Positions 17,969 through 26,008 of a stretch of DNA of 38,760 bases are shown here, piece after piece. The translations under genes were made by a program, and so were the position numbers. Source of the stretch: a gamma proteobacterium symbiont of Ctena orbiculata (GTDB lineage Bacteria > Pseudomonadota > Gammaproteobacteria > Chromatiales > Chromatiaceae); NCBI GenBank assembly GCA_003058525.1, contig QBVD01000009.1, forward strand, positions 1-38,760. Reading direction: 5' to 3'. Numbering within the stretch: the first letter of the stretch is position 1; each line of letters begins with the position of its first letter. A model generated the notes under the pieces. It was not told where the DNA came from and searched no databases. It saw only the letters and a list, made by a program, of their open reading frames with translations.

Positions 17969-18637
17969 ATGAAATCAAAGATATGGCTGTTAATCAGCGG
18001 CACATTATTGATCTCCACCCATCTTCAGGCAGACGATTCCGACTATAGCAACAGGCAATATAACGTGAACCCGGGAAATATGATGGGTGGCATGTTCAAC
18101 CCGATGCGTAATTTCTTTGGCGGTTCAAACCGATATTCTGATGACTACTACAACTACAGGCATACCCCACCCCCGGGCTATCACCCGGGCTACGGCTACC
18201 CCGGTGCGGCTTACGGTTATCCGCCCGTATACCCGGGCTATCAACCACAACCGCACGCCGGCAGCCATCCTGCAAACACTCCAACGCAGCGAACTCCGAC
18301 TGCTGCAGTCGATGTGAAGCCCCCTCAAGCTCCACCCGTGTCAGGCTATGGATCCACGGTTTCGGATCAACCTGACTATGGCGAGGGATTCCGTTTCCGC
18401 CCCTTGAACAGCGGTGAGCAGTCAACGGATAGTGCAGAGATACCCGCAACGGTAACCCCGCAATCCCCTGCACCCTTAGGCTATCCAGCCGCTCGGCAAC
18501 CGGCCGGTCAGACCGCCGGCACGCAGGGTGTGCAAACCATGCAACAGAGTTATCAGCCAAGCCCGGAGGCGCAATACGGCACACAGGAGAGTCAAATGAA
18601 ATTCAGGCCCCTGGATAAACCGGGATTTTCGGAATAG
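17969..18637 (+). CDS. Secreted Pro/Tyr/Gly-rich protein of unknown function
   Basis: I do not recognise a family. The 222-residue product starts with a signal peptide (about 1-21, ending LQA before DDSDY). It then has a Met/Asn/Gly segment, a Pro/Gly/Tyr-rich stretch (about 65-100) with repeated YPG and GYP units, and a low-complexity Pro/Ser/Gln region. Two related short motifs occur: GFRFRPLNSGE (about 139-149) and MKFRPLDKPGFSE at the very C-terminus. The composition suggests an extended or cell-surface/periplasmic protein. GGGAG eight bases before the ATG supports the start. It is a single gene, convergent with acylphosphatase. Confidence 0.75.
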   Translation: MKSKIWLLISGTLLISTHLQADDSDYSNRQYNVNPGNMMGGMFNPMRNFFGGSNRYSDDYYNYRHTPPPGYHPGYGYPGAAYGYPPVYPGYQPQPHAGSHPANTPTQRTPTAAVDVKPPQAPPVSGYGSTVSDQPDYGEGFRFRPLNSGEQSTDSAEIPATVTPQSPAPLGYPAARQPAGQTAGTQGVQTMQQSYQPSPEAQYGTQESQMKFRPLDKPGFSE

Positions 18638-18677
18638 CATTCCTGGGCCAGTAAACAGGCCCTAGGTTCACCACGAC

Positions 18678-18974
18678 TCAGGCGATGGTAAAGCTTTGGT
18701 AATCACGATAATCGATTGCCTCGCAGGAGACACCGGTCACTCTGGCATCCGCCGGACCTTTGCTTAGCCAGGACTGTAGGGCCTCGATCGCCTCTACGCT
18801 ACCGCATGCCACAACCTCCACACGACCGTCGTGGAGATTTTTGGCGTAGCCTTTAATACCCAATTGCCGGGCTTCATGCCGAGTTGTCGCCCGGTAGAAC
18901 ACGCCTTGCACCCGTCCCGCCACATGGCAGCGGACACAGATCTTCACACTGCCATTGTCAGCCCTTTCACTCAT
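18678..18974 (-). CDS. acyP: Acylphosphatase
   Basis: This 98-residue alpha/beta protein hydrolyses acyl phosphates in the cytosol. The catalytic arginine lies in GRVQGVFYR (Arg28) and the catalytic Asn in YAKNLHDG (Asn46), matching the acylphosphatase pattern. The ATG lies inside the end of the upstream adaptor gene (ATGAGTGA, 18967-18974), so translation is coupled; a GTG one codon earlier is less likely. It is the last gene of the tlpA-trx-tolC-hlyD-acyP unit, where a cytosolic acylphosphatase is an odd companion for envelope genes. Confidence 0.93.
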   Translation of the reverse strand: MSERADNGSVKICVRCHVAGRVQGVFYRATTRHEARQLGIKGYAKNLHDGRVEVVACGSVEAIEALQSWLSKGPADARVTGVSCEAIDYRDYQSFTIA

Positions 18975-19773
18975 CACTCAGCCTCACAACCGCCTTCTCA
19001 CCGGCACGAATCACCCTATCTGAGGCAGGGGAAAACACCACCTCCAGCAGATACTTTGAACCATTGGCATCCCGCGCTATCGGATGCATACCCAGCCTGT
19101 GGATCGTACCTTCCAACCATTGCCCATGTATGCCCACCTGTACGCCCATACCCTGCTTCAAACCATTCACTGTCTGCTCATCGAGCTCGGCAAGTGCCTT
19201 CATTCGGCTGTTGTCAAACAGTGTCATCAGAGGCATGGCCGAATACCGATTGATTACCGCTTGACCGGGTTGCACGTGAATAGACTCTACAACGCCATCA
19301 AAAGGCGCGGTTATCCGACTGTACTCCCGTTGCAAGCGGATCTTGACCAATTTGGCTTCCGCTTCGCGATAGGCGGCATCTGAACTGGCCGCGGCAATTT
19401 CAGCCTGCTTCCGCTCATGATCCGACAGCAGGGTTCGATCGTATAGTTCCAATGCCCGGTCCAACTCTCGTTTTGCCTCTTCATTCTGCTGAGATGCTGC
19501 TTCAAGGCGTGATGCCGCAGCGGCGAGCCTTGATTGATACCTACGCTGATCGAGCTCCAGAAGCACTTCCCCACGCTTCACGGAGGCACCCACGTCCACA
19601 TTCACACGGCTCACCATACCGCTGACCAGGGTAGTCAGTTCTGTCCTGTTATTCCAGTCGGTGACCGCCTCCAGGTCCCGTGCCATCAACTGGCCGCTGA
19701 ATAACAGACATATCAATATGATTCCGGCCTTCATATAAGCCGTGTTCAGGACTTTAAGCATACCCTTCATCAT
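18967..19773 (-). CDS. HlyD/RND-type periplasmic adaptor protein
   Basis: A membrane fusion (adaptor) protein that would bridge an inner-membrane pump to a TolC-type outer membrane channel. From ATG 19773, preceded by GGGGAG, it has 268 residues: a hydrophobic N-terminal signal or anchor (about 12-30), a barrel-sandwich (lipoyl-like) half motif (about 48-72, with VSGMVSRVNVDVGASVKRGE), an alpha-helical hairpin (about 73-135), the second half motif (ITAPFDGVVESIHVQPGQAV) and a beta-barrel domain. It is short for the family and seems to lack a full membrane-proximal domain. tolC-like and thioredoxin genes lie upstream in the same unit; no ABC, RND or MFS pump gene is adjacent. Confidence 0.87.
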   Translation of the reverse strand: MMKGMLKVLNTAYMKAGIILICLLFSGQLMARDLEAVTDWNNRTELTTLVSGMVSRVNVDVGASVKRGEVLLELDQRRYQSRLAAAASRLEAASQQNEEAKRELDRALELYDRTLLSDHERKQAEIAAASSDAAYREAEAKLVKIRLQREYSRITAPFDGVVESIHVQPGQAVINRYSAMPLMTLFDNSRMKALAELDEQTVNGLKQGMGVQVGIHGQWLEGTIHRLGMHPIARDANGSKYLLEVVFSPASDRVIRAGEKAVVRLSDE

Positions 19774-19797
19774 CCTTATCTCCCCATTCACTCACTC

Positions 19798-21123
19798 TTA
19801 TTTTTCAGGCGACATCAAAAGATCGCCTGTAAGCGCTTTGATACGGGCATGGGTCAAATGGATCTGATAATCATTTCTTGCCCGCTGCAGTTGTATATCG
19901 GCAATCTGGGACATGGAATCACCCAAATCGGCCGCCATATCCAGCTCATACAGGGTGCGGCTACGATCCAGGGAGAGATCGCGAAAATCTTCTGTCACCC
20001 GCAATCCCTGGCGTTCAACCTTCAACCTCTGCAACTCCATCCAGAAGTCCAAGAGTTGTTGCCGCAAAACGAGTTCATAAGCTGCCAGTTCGGCCTGTTT
20101 CCTATCTGCATGCGCCCGCTGTACCGCAATATCCGATGCAACCCGATCACCTTGATAGAGCGGTAGTTCGATCACCAGGGCCGCAGTCAAAGGATTGCGT
20201 CCCCCCAGCCTACGTTGGTATGCAGCCGCCTCCAATTCGGCGCGCAAAACCGGGTTGTCTTCTGCCTCACTGGCCTGGAGCTGTTTCTTCGCCGCCCGCA
20301 GCTCGGCTTGTAGGGCCCTGATTTTCGGATTCTCCCGCAACGCCTTTTCAACCAGTGTCTCTATCTCAGGCAGTTCCCCCAATGAGCCAAACTGCGGAGA
20401 CTCCAATTCGGCCGGCAGATCCAGCGGCCGATTCAAGCTGATCGCCAGCTGCGAGCGAGTGATGCGTTGCCTGTTCTGACTTGCCGTCATCTTGCGTAGC
20501 GACTGCTGATAGGTGGATTCGAGCTCCAACATGTCAATATCGGATACCTTTCCCAACTCATTTTTCGTACGCGCCCTGTCGAAGCGTATGTAGTCGATGG
20601 CGAGTGCTTCGTTATCTCTGGCAAACTCCAGGTCAGCCAGCAGGACATCGAAAAATCTTGCCATTACATCCAGTCTGCGCTGCTGTCTGACCTGGAATAA
20701 TTGCCATTGCCGGGACGTCAATCCAGCCTCGGCCGCCTCTTGCGCGTGACTGGTGCGACCGAAGTCATAGAGCAGTTTGCTCAGATTGAGTCGGGCCAGG
20801 CTGTCGTTTCTGGAATCGTCTGCTGCAATGTCAGACGGATCGATGACTCGCAACTCCGCAGTCAATGCGAGATGGGCATCGTCATCTGCGGCAACCTGTT
20901 CAGCGAAAGCCCGGGCTTGTGCAAGATCGGCTTCTATCAAGCTTCGTTCGGGATGTGCGTGATCGGCCAGTTCCAAGGCGTATTGCAGGGTCAGCGGTGA
21001 GGGTAGAGGTTCCAATGCATGAGCAAGTTGGCCTAGCAACAAAGATGGCATGAGCAGCAGTGATTTCACCATTCGCATAGGTGGCGAAGGAATTTTCCCA
21101 CTCATCAGCATGCAATAAAACAT
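19798..21123 (-). CDS. TolC-family outer membrane efflux protein
   Basis: The 441-residue product shows the duplicated outer-membrane-factor pattern: two long helical segments (about 75-225 and 260-430), each rich in Ala, Leu, Gln and Arg heptads, with the LDVMARFFDVLLADLEF and AALVIELPLYQGDRV sections typical of OEP domains. A signal peptide is visible in residues about 18-36 (MVKSLLL to AHA), so translation may begin at ATG codons at 21078 or 21072 instead of 21123. It starts three bases after the thioredoxin-like gene stop and ends 24 bases before the adaptor start, so it is clearly part of one operon. It would form the outer channel for the adaptor. Confidence 0.87.
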   Translation of the reverse strand: MFYCMLMSGKIPSPPMRMVKSLLLMPSLLLGQLAHALEPLPSPLTLQYALELADHAHPERSLIEADLAQARAFAEQVAADDDAHLALTAELRVIDPSDIAADDSRNDSLARLNLSKLLYDFGRTSHAQEAAEAGLTSRQWQLFQVRQQRRLDVMARFFDVLLADLEFARDNEALAIDYIRFDRARTKNELGKVSDIDMLELESTYQQSLRKMTASQNRQRITRSQLAISLNRPLDLPAELESPQFGSLGELPEIETLVEKALRENPKIRALQAELRAAKKQLQASEAEDNPVLRAELEAAAYQRRLGGRNPLTAALVIELPLYQGDRVASDIAVQRAHADRKQAELAAYELVLRQQLLDFWMELQRLKVERQGLRVTEDFRDLSLDRSRTLYELDMAADLGDSMSQIADIQLQRARNDYQIHLTHARIKALTGDLLMSPEK

Positions 21124-21126
21124 TAC

Positions 21127-21666
21127 CTATCTAACTTTGCGGAGCGTTCTTCTCTTTTCACGCTTGTAACGCGAAAAATTGGTCGTCTTGTAGTGATCAT
21201 TGACGACGAACTCTCCCAACCACATAAACTCCTGGGCATCATTCGTAGCCCCGGTAAACCGGGCGATCATCTTCCCTTCCAGATCGAAAAAACCAAATAC
21301 CGGGGTTGCCCTGACTCTGAATTGCTTGAATGCAAAATCCTTCTCCTTCATGGTGTTGCCGCGAAAGTCAGCGATCTCAACATCTCCTTCGATGTCTACC
21401 GTATAGATGAGAAAATGTTGTTTGAAATAGTCCTGAACCTGGACCTGATTGAGCACCCGGGTCTTCATTCGGTGGCAGAACGGACACTCGTCCATCTCAA
21501 ACATGATGAGCACCCCCTTTTTGCCCTCATCCCTCGCCATCTCCAGTTCGTCGCTGAAATTACCTAACGACTGGTCGAAAAAATGGTCTCCCGGATCCCG
21601 TGTTGCGGCGGCAATATCACCGAAGGGAAGCAGCAGTAAGGCAATTGAAATGAGATACCGTGACAT
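21127..21666 (-). CDS. Periplasmic thioredoxin-fold protein (SoxW-like)
   Basis: A 179-residue protein with a signal peptide (about 1-20, ending DIAAA) and a thioredoxin-like domain. The redox motif is Cys61-Pro-Phe-Cys64 after a MFEMDE strand, and the cis-Pro loop is RATPVFGFFD. CPFC with such a long downstream helix recalls SoxW/DsbC-like thioredoxins that keep periplasmic sulfur-cycle or cytochrome proteins reduced. The C-terminus (about 165-179) is very basic (KREKRRTLRK), unusual for this group. AAGGAG before the ATG overlaps the TAA stop of tlpA, giving tight coupling. The SoxW label is by resemblance only. Confidence 0.82.
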   Translation of the reverse strand: MSRYLISIALLLLPFGDIAAATRDPGDHFFDQSLGNFSDELEMARDEGKKGVLIMFEMDECPFCHRMKTRVLNQVQVQDYFKQHFLIYTVDIEGDVEIADFRGNTMKEKDFAFKQFRVRATPVFGFFDLEGKMIARFTGATNDAQEFMWLGEFVVNDHYKTTNFSRYKREKRRTLRKVR

Positions 21667-21677
21667 CTGTTTTCTCC

Positions 21678-22160
21678 TTACTCGCGCATGGTATCGATAA
21701 AACTCTCGATATCTTCCATGGTCAGTGGTCCCACTTGACGGGCGACCAGTTCACCTTCAGGACTGACCAGAAAGGAAGTGGGCAGACCCGGCACCCTTCC
21801 CAGCTCTGTCCGTGCCGCCGGCTCAGCCATGAGAATGGGATAGCTGAGAAACTGTTCATCGACGAAGGCCTTCAATCGTGGCTTTTCGATACGTTCCATG
21901 GCCACACCCAGGACGACCGCATCCTTATCCTTATGATTATTATGAAAAACTTCCAGTTCAGGCAGTTCCTCGCGGCAGGGAGGACACCAGGTCGCCCAAT
22001 AATTCACCAATACCCATTTACCCCTGTAGTCAGAGAGGCGATAACTTTTACCATCCAATCCCTGCAATTCGAAATCCACCGTTTCCGCCGTTGCTGTGAT
22101 CGATAAAAGCGATAACGCAAAGATACCCAGCGCACGCAGCGACGGACTCATCAGGGACAT
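21678..22160 (-). CDS. TlpA/ResA-family periplasmic thiol-disulfide oxidoreductase
   Basis: The 160-residue protein (ATG 22160, preceded by GGAGAG) has a signal peptide (about 1-25, ending ATA before ETVDF) and an AhpC/TSA-type thioredoxin fold with WCPPC (58-62) and the cis-Pro loop GLPTSFLV. TlpA/ResA proteins reduce disulfides in apocytochromes or other envelope substrates. It heads the minus-strand unit tlpA-trx-tolC-hlyD-acyP. An open frame extends upstream to 22271 but that part contains no signal peptide logic and is not translated in my reading. Confidence 0.9.
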   Translation of the reverse strand: MSLMSPSLRALGIFALSLLSITATAETVDFELQGLDGKSYRLSDYRGKWVLVNYWATWCPPCREELPELEVFHNNHKDKDAVVLGVAMERIEKPRLKAFVDEQFLSYPILMAEPAARTELGRVPGLPTSFLVSPEGELVARQVGPLTMEDIESFIDTMRE

Positions 22161-22568
22161 ATTACTCTCCATATTTGTATCAATGACCGGCCTGCCGGGC
22201 TCAAATACAACACACAGGACCCGGTAATTTTCTCTGACCTGCATTCTCAGGGTAAATTCCAGGAAGTGCAATTCATGAAAACCACAATATTACGGAATCC
22301 ATCGTAAAACCCCCCTCATTTGACCGGTATTCCGGATCTCATCTCATTGAATGCCCTTTTTCACCAGAACGTTTTCCCTATAACGCAACCTATGCAACTG
22401 TATTTATTGAATTAATTTAAAACATATCAACAACTTCCACCTCTCCTGAAGGCACCCTTGATCAAGGGCACCATAAAATTAACCAGATGAGGACTATTCC
22501 GCGTCTCAGCCGGGATGATATAGTGGGTGTCTGAGCAAGGGCTCGAAGGAACACTCATTCAGATCACC
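22161..22568. other. Intergenic region between divergent tlpA and the PilZ-like gene
   Basis: About 400 bases, AT-rich around 22380-22430, must carry the divergent promoters. The perfect 14-base palindrome CCCTTGATCAAGGG lies at 22455-22468; it contains TTGATCAA but lacks the four-base spacer of an FNR site. If the GTG at 22527 is the start of the downstream gene, this region ends at 22526. Confidence 0.5.
22455..22468. promoter_or_regulatory. 14-base perfect palindrome, possible operator
   Basis: CCCTTGATCAAGGG is self-complementary over all 14 bases and lies about 70-115 bases before the downstream start codon. It could be a dimeric regulator site; no regulator is identified. Confidence 0.4.
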
Positions 22569-24182
22569 ATGTTTGATTTTTTCTCCCACAGGAGCGCATC
22601 ACCCTCCCAGGTACTGTTTTTTGTGCCTCAAAAGGATCCGTTTGAAAATCCCCTGGTGGAAACCGATCCCGCCTTGCTTCGCCAATGGGCCACGGCATTA
22701 CCCTTTGCCAACCAAACACAGTTGGCGGAAACGGTACTCACCAGTCTAAGCCGTCTCAACCGGTATCCGGGACAGGTCAAAAAGCGTGATGAGTTGATGG
22801 AGGTCTACACAACGCCCTGCATAAGACTGGCCCATAGTCATGCGCAGCGTAAGTCGGAAGCACCAGTTCACCTGATACGTCAGGTAATACTGGAGATGGC
22901 CTATGGACATTGCCATATCGCCAATGAATGTGTCAGCAACAAGGCCAGTAGGAAAAACCTGCAACGCCTCAACCATACGATCTACTATGCGGTCAAGTAT
23001 TTCGTCCAGGAGTACCTGCTTGCATGCGAGGATTTTGACTGCAGAAGCGGGAGAGTGTACCGGGATGTAACGCGTTTGGTGACCTACGCTGAAGAGCAAA
23101 AGATCCAACACAATCAAATCGAAGACGCGGATCAGGAACAACCGGAATATGCCACCATATCCCATCAGTACAGTCGTTTTCTCCTGTTGTTACTGCTCGA
23201 CCCCTGCCATCTGCAGGAGAGTGAGCCGCGGTTGTGTTTCGAGTATCTGAATACACTGGCTGGAAATGCTCTTATCTCGTCCCCTACCCAAGAGACGGAA
23301 TCTACTGGACACTATGTCATCGACCGACTGGGCGAGGTACCTCCCTACCTTTTCCAACCTGAGTGTCTGAACAATCTGACACAACCCCGTTTTACCCTGT
23401 TCGATCTCACTCCTGTCAGTAAACGGCTGCACCAGAAACTCAGACAGATGGAAAGATCTGAACAGGGAAAACCGGATGCCCTGGTGAAATTGAGCATGCA
23501 GGAATCCACTAATCTGATGGCGCGAATGCTGAAGTCCTGGCACATCCGCCTGAAACGCGACAGTGAGCGTCACTCCACCGCCGGACAGGTTATGATATGG
23601 ATTGGTATTGACGCTATATACGCTTACCTCACAGGAAAAAGCGTGTCGTCGCAGACCGATGATGAAGAGATCGATATGACTCAATTCAGCGGCATTCAAC
23701 GTGGAGAAGATTCAAGTACCACACATCAATTCACGGCGATACGCACAAATCAAAGCCGTTCCGGTGTGGCGCTCAAGGTCTCAAAAAGCAGCGTCAATAT
23801 GCCCCTTGTCGGTGAGTTGGTATTGTTTTCCACTCACCAGCAAAGACATGAGAATGAATGGAAAATCGGCATTATAAAGCGTGCATTGAACTGTAACGAT
23901 AATCTGTTGGAGATAGGGATACAGTTTATTCTCGGGAAGATCGAACCTATTACCTTGCGCCGGACAAATCAACAACAAACATCGCAACCGTTAAAGGATC
24001 GAGCGGCCATCTTTATCGATCAGGGTCATACTCACCGCAGTTCTCTTATCGTACCGAAAAATTTCTTCGTCATCGGCCATGAATACCGTGTTGAAGAGAT
24101 GATCCCGGCACCCAGCGTAACACCTTTACAGCTGCTTGAAACGACATCAAGATTCGAAAGATACCGAATCAAGAACGCCTAA
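22569..24182 (+). CDS. Large protein of unknown function with possible PilZ-like C-terminal domain
   Basis: I do not recognise the N-terminal family. From ATG 22569 the protein has 537 residues, is soluble and is mostly helical up to about 370. Residues about 375-455 look like a PilZ-type beta-barrel: NQSRSG (Asn394 to Gly399) matches the (D/N)xSxxG half of the cyclic-di-GMP motif, followed by strands ending LLEIGIQFILG. The upstream RxxxR half is not clear, so nucleotide binding is uncertain. A GTG at 22527 would add 14 residues. It is divergent from tlpA, and the 24-base mobile-type repeat begins five bases after its stop. Confidence 0.55.
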   Translation: MFDFFSHRSASPSQVLFFVPQKDPFENPLVETDPALLRQWATALPFANQTQLAETVLTSLSRLNRYPGQVKKRDELMEVYTTPCIRLAHSHAQRKSEAPVHLIRQVILEMAYGHCHIANECVSNKASRKNLQRLNHTIYYAVKYFVQEYLLACEDFDCRSGRVYRDVTRLVTYAEEQKIQHNQIEDADQEQPEYATISHQYSRFLLLLLLDPCHLQESEPRLCFEYLNTLAGNALISSPTQETESTGHYVIDRLGEVPPYLFQPECLNNLTQPRFTLFDLTPVSKRLHQKLRQMERSEQGKPDALVKLSMQESTNLMARMLKSWHIRLKRDSERHSTAGQVMIWIGIDAIYAYLTGKSVSSQTDDEEIDMTQFSGIQRGEDSSTTHQFTAIRTNQSRSGVALKVSKSSVNMPLVGELVLFSTHQQRHENEWKIGIIKRALNCNDNLLEIGIQFILGKIEPITLRRTNQQQTSQPLKDRAAIFIDQGHTHRSSLIVPKNFFVIGHEYRVEEMIPAPSVTPLQLLETTSRFERYRIKNA

Positions 24183-24186
24183 TCCC

Positions 24187-24210
24187 AGGGCCTGTTAACA
24201 CTAATCCAAT
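24187..24210. repeat. 24-base repeat identical to the right-edge element
   Basis: The sequence here is identical over 24 bases to 38513-38536, where it opens a palindromic repeat element. The flanking bases differ, so only the end of the element is present. It lies between the PilZ-like gene and the tail-fibre/SGNH gene. It may be a solo end left by an element or an old insertion target. Confidence 0.75.
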
Positions 24211-24223
24211 CGGTCCTGGTGCA

Positions 24224-25879
24224 TCAACCGGTAATGGCAACGCTAAACGGTCCAAATACGTCGTTGCCGACTTTATACTTTATTTTCCAATTGCCAATGG
24301 GCAGGTTGATATTCTGCTGGGAACTGATGTGACCGCCTGTTGAAGATGTTAATTGTCTGGGCGAAGCCCTGTTCCATACAGAGGGTTCACTATCACCCTC
24401 GATCCATAACTTAGTCTCGATCTCAAGGTTCGGCCATAGATCATTCATCATCACCAGAAACATGTTGTTGCCGGATTTATCGATAGTATTCGTCACATCG
24501 ATTGTAGGTCGCTGTTGATTTGCCCAATATTCTATGTAGTAGATCAGATTGGTATCACCGTAGATGTTCATCCACATCGGATATTCAAATCCCGACAGAA
24601 AGGTCGGGTCAACGACGTAACCATCCCTTTCCGCGTCCGCTTTGAGCACAGACCTCCATAACAGTTCAAAGTTAGTGAAGTCTCCCAGAACTCTGATCCT
24701 GCCAAGTTCGGGAACTGCTGCCCTGATCGCTGCATCTCTCTGAAAAGCATCCCAGACACGACTCATGATAAAGTAATGGCCCAGTGATGTAGGATGAAAA
24801 CGATCATGAGAAAGCAGACCCAATCTCGCCACTTGAAAATAGCTAGTATCGATTGAGACATCCGCCAACGCTTGACACTCAGCATCCAAGGCTCGCCAGT
24901 TATCTAGCCTATCCTGCATCTCGGGTGAAATTATCTTGTCGACTTCGGCAAGCTCGGAGGTATATAAGTTCTCTTCACCCGGCATTCCCGAGGTCTGATG
25001 CAGAAACGGCACACAATATTTTTTCTTTATGTTCTCTACCGCAACCTGACGATGTTTTTCCTCATCATAGGGCACCAGCCTGGAATAGAGAATCAATGCT
25101 CGTGGATTGTTATCCCTAAAAAACCCGTACAACGCCCTGGCATCTGCAATCATCTCAGTCTGCGATCGATTTCCGAAGGAAAGTATGGCGTCATTTATCC
25201 CCAATTCCATTATGATCACGTCAGGATCGCTTTCACTCGTCAGCTCGGCCCGGGTCTCTCCGGTTAAAGCATCGGGTTGCGTCATCGCCAGATGATGTGT
25301 CAGGGCGCCCGCCCCGGAATGAAAGAAATCAACCTTAAGACCTTCGGATTTGAATGCGTCATCGATAAGGTCCACCCATGTCTGTCGCCACGGAAAAACT
25401 GTCTCACTGGCCCCTAAGACGGCAAATTTAACGGTCTCAGTTACGGCAAGTGACTTCTTTAAAGTTGCCACATCATCGCTCAACTGTTGCGCGATCATGG
25501 TTAATTTATCCAGGGAGCGCTCGATCTCCGCGGGTGCGTAACTTCCCAAACTTTGAAGATCCGTCAGTTGTAACAGATCAACCACACGCTTGATATGCAA
25601 CGCCTCATCACTGAGTAAGGGGCCGTTTATACCTGTCCACCCGATCTCCCCGCCTGGATTGAGTTGCTGATCCGCGTTCAGATTAACCGTATAGTCAACT
25701 CCCTCCGTCAAGACTTCTTCATTACCCACTCTGGTAATTCTGGTTACCCTGAGTTGCCCGGAATCGAACAGTGCGATGGAAAACGGGAATGTTGTGGTAA
25801 CGCCATCCCCATAAAACGGACCTTCTTCGCTGACAATTGTGTGTACTGTCATGGGACATATCATCCATTGATTTGACAT
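24224..25879 (-). CDS. Phage tail-fibre-like N-terminus fused to SGNH hydrolase
   Basis: The 551-residue product has two recognisable parts. Residues about 22-140 resemble the N-terminal virion-attachment region of podovirus tail fibres/tailspikes: GDGVTTTFPFSIALFDS, a GVDYTV strand, a GGEI turn, then the LHIKRVVDLLQLTDLQSLGSYAPAEIERSLDKL pattern (given here in part). Residues about 150-395 form an SGNH/GDSL hydrolase with Ser158 in LGASE (Ala replaces the usual Asp), GIND (227-230) and the Asp359/His362 pair in DRFHP. A beta-rich tail ends in an immunoglobulin-like strand pattern. Such enzymes deacetylate surface polysaccharide. No other phage gene is nearby. ATG 25852 is an alternative start. 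Confidence 0.72.
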   Translation of the reverse strand: MSNQWMICPMTVHTIVSEEGPFYGDGVTTTFPFSIALFDSGQLRVTRITRVGNEEVLTEGVDYTVNLNADQQLNPGGEIGWTGINGPLLSDEALHIKRVVDLLQLTDLQSLGSYAPAEIERSLDKLTMIAQQLSDDVATLKKSLAVTETVKFAVLGASETVFPWRQTWVDLIDDAFKSEGLKVDFFHSGAGALTHHLAMTQPDALTGETRAELTSESDPDVIIMELGINDAILSFGNRSQTEMIADARALYGFFRDNNPRALILYSRLVPYDEEKHRQVAVENIKKKYCVPFLHQTSGMPGEENLYTSELAEVDKIISPEMQDRLDNWRALDAECQALADVSIDTSYFQVARLGLLSHDRFHPTSLGHYFIMSRVWDAFQRDAAIRAAVPELGRIRVLGDFTNFELLWRSVLKADAERDGYVVDPTFLSGFEYPMWMNIYGDTNLIYYIEYWANQQRPTIDVTNTIDKSGNNMFLVMMNDLWPNLEIETKLWIEGDSEPSVWNRASPRQLTSSTGGHISSQQNINLPIGNWKIKYKVGNDVFGPFSVAITG

Positions 25880-26008
25880 GCGGACTGGATGCCTGCCGAA
25901 AGCTGCGGAATAGGTCGATCAATGCGACGGCAGACATACAAGCCATATTGAAGTGCAATCCACCTACAGATCACACTATAGGGGGTTTATTCCCACTTTT
26001 AAAGAATG

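Noticed and set aside
22455-22468. FNR site at the TTGATCAA palindrome
   Set aside because: The four-base spacer between TTGAT and ATCAA is missing, so it is only listed as an unspecified palindrome.
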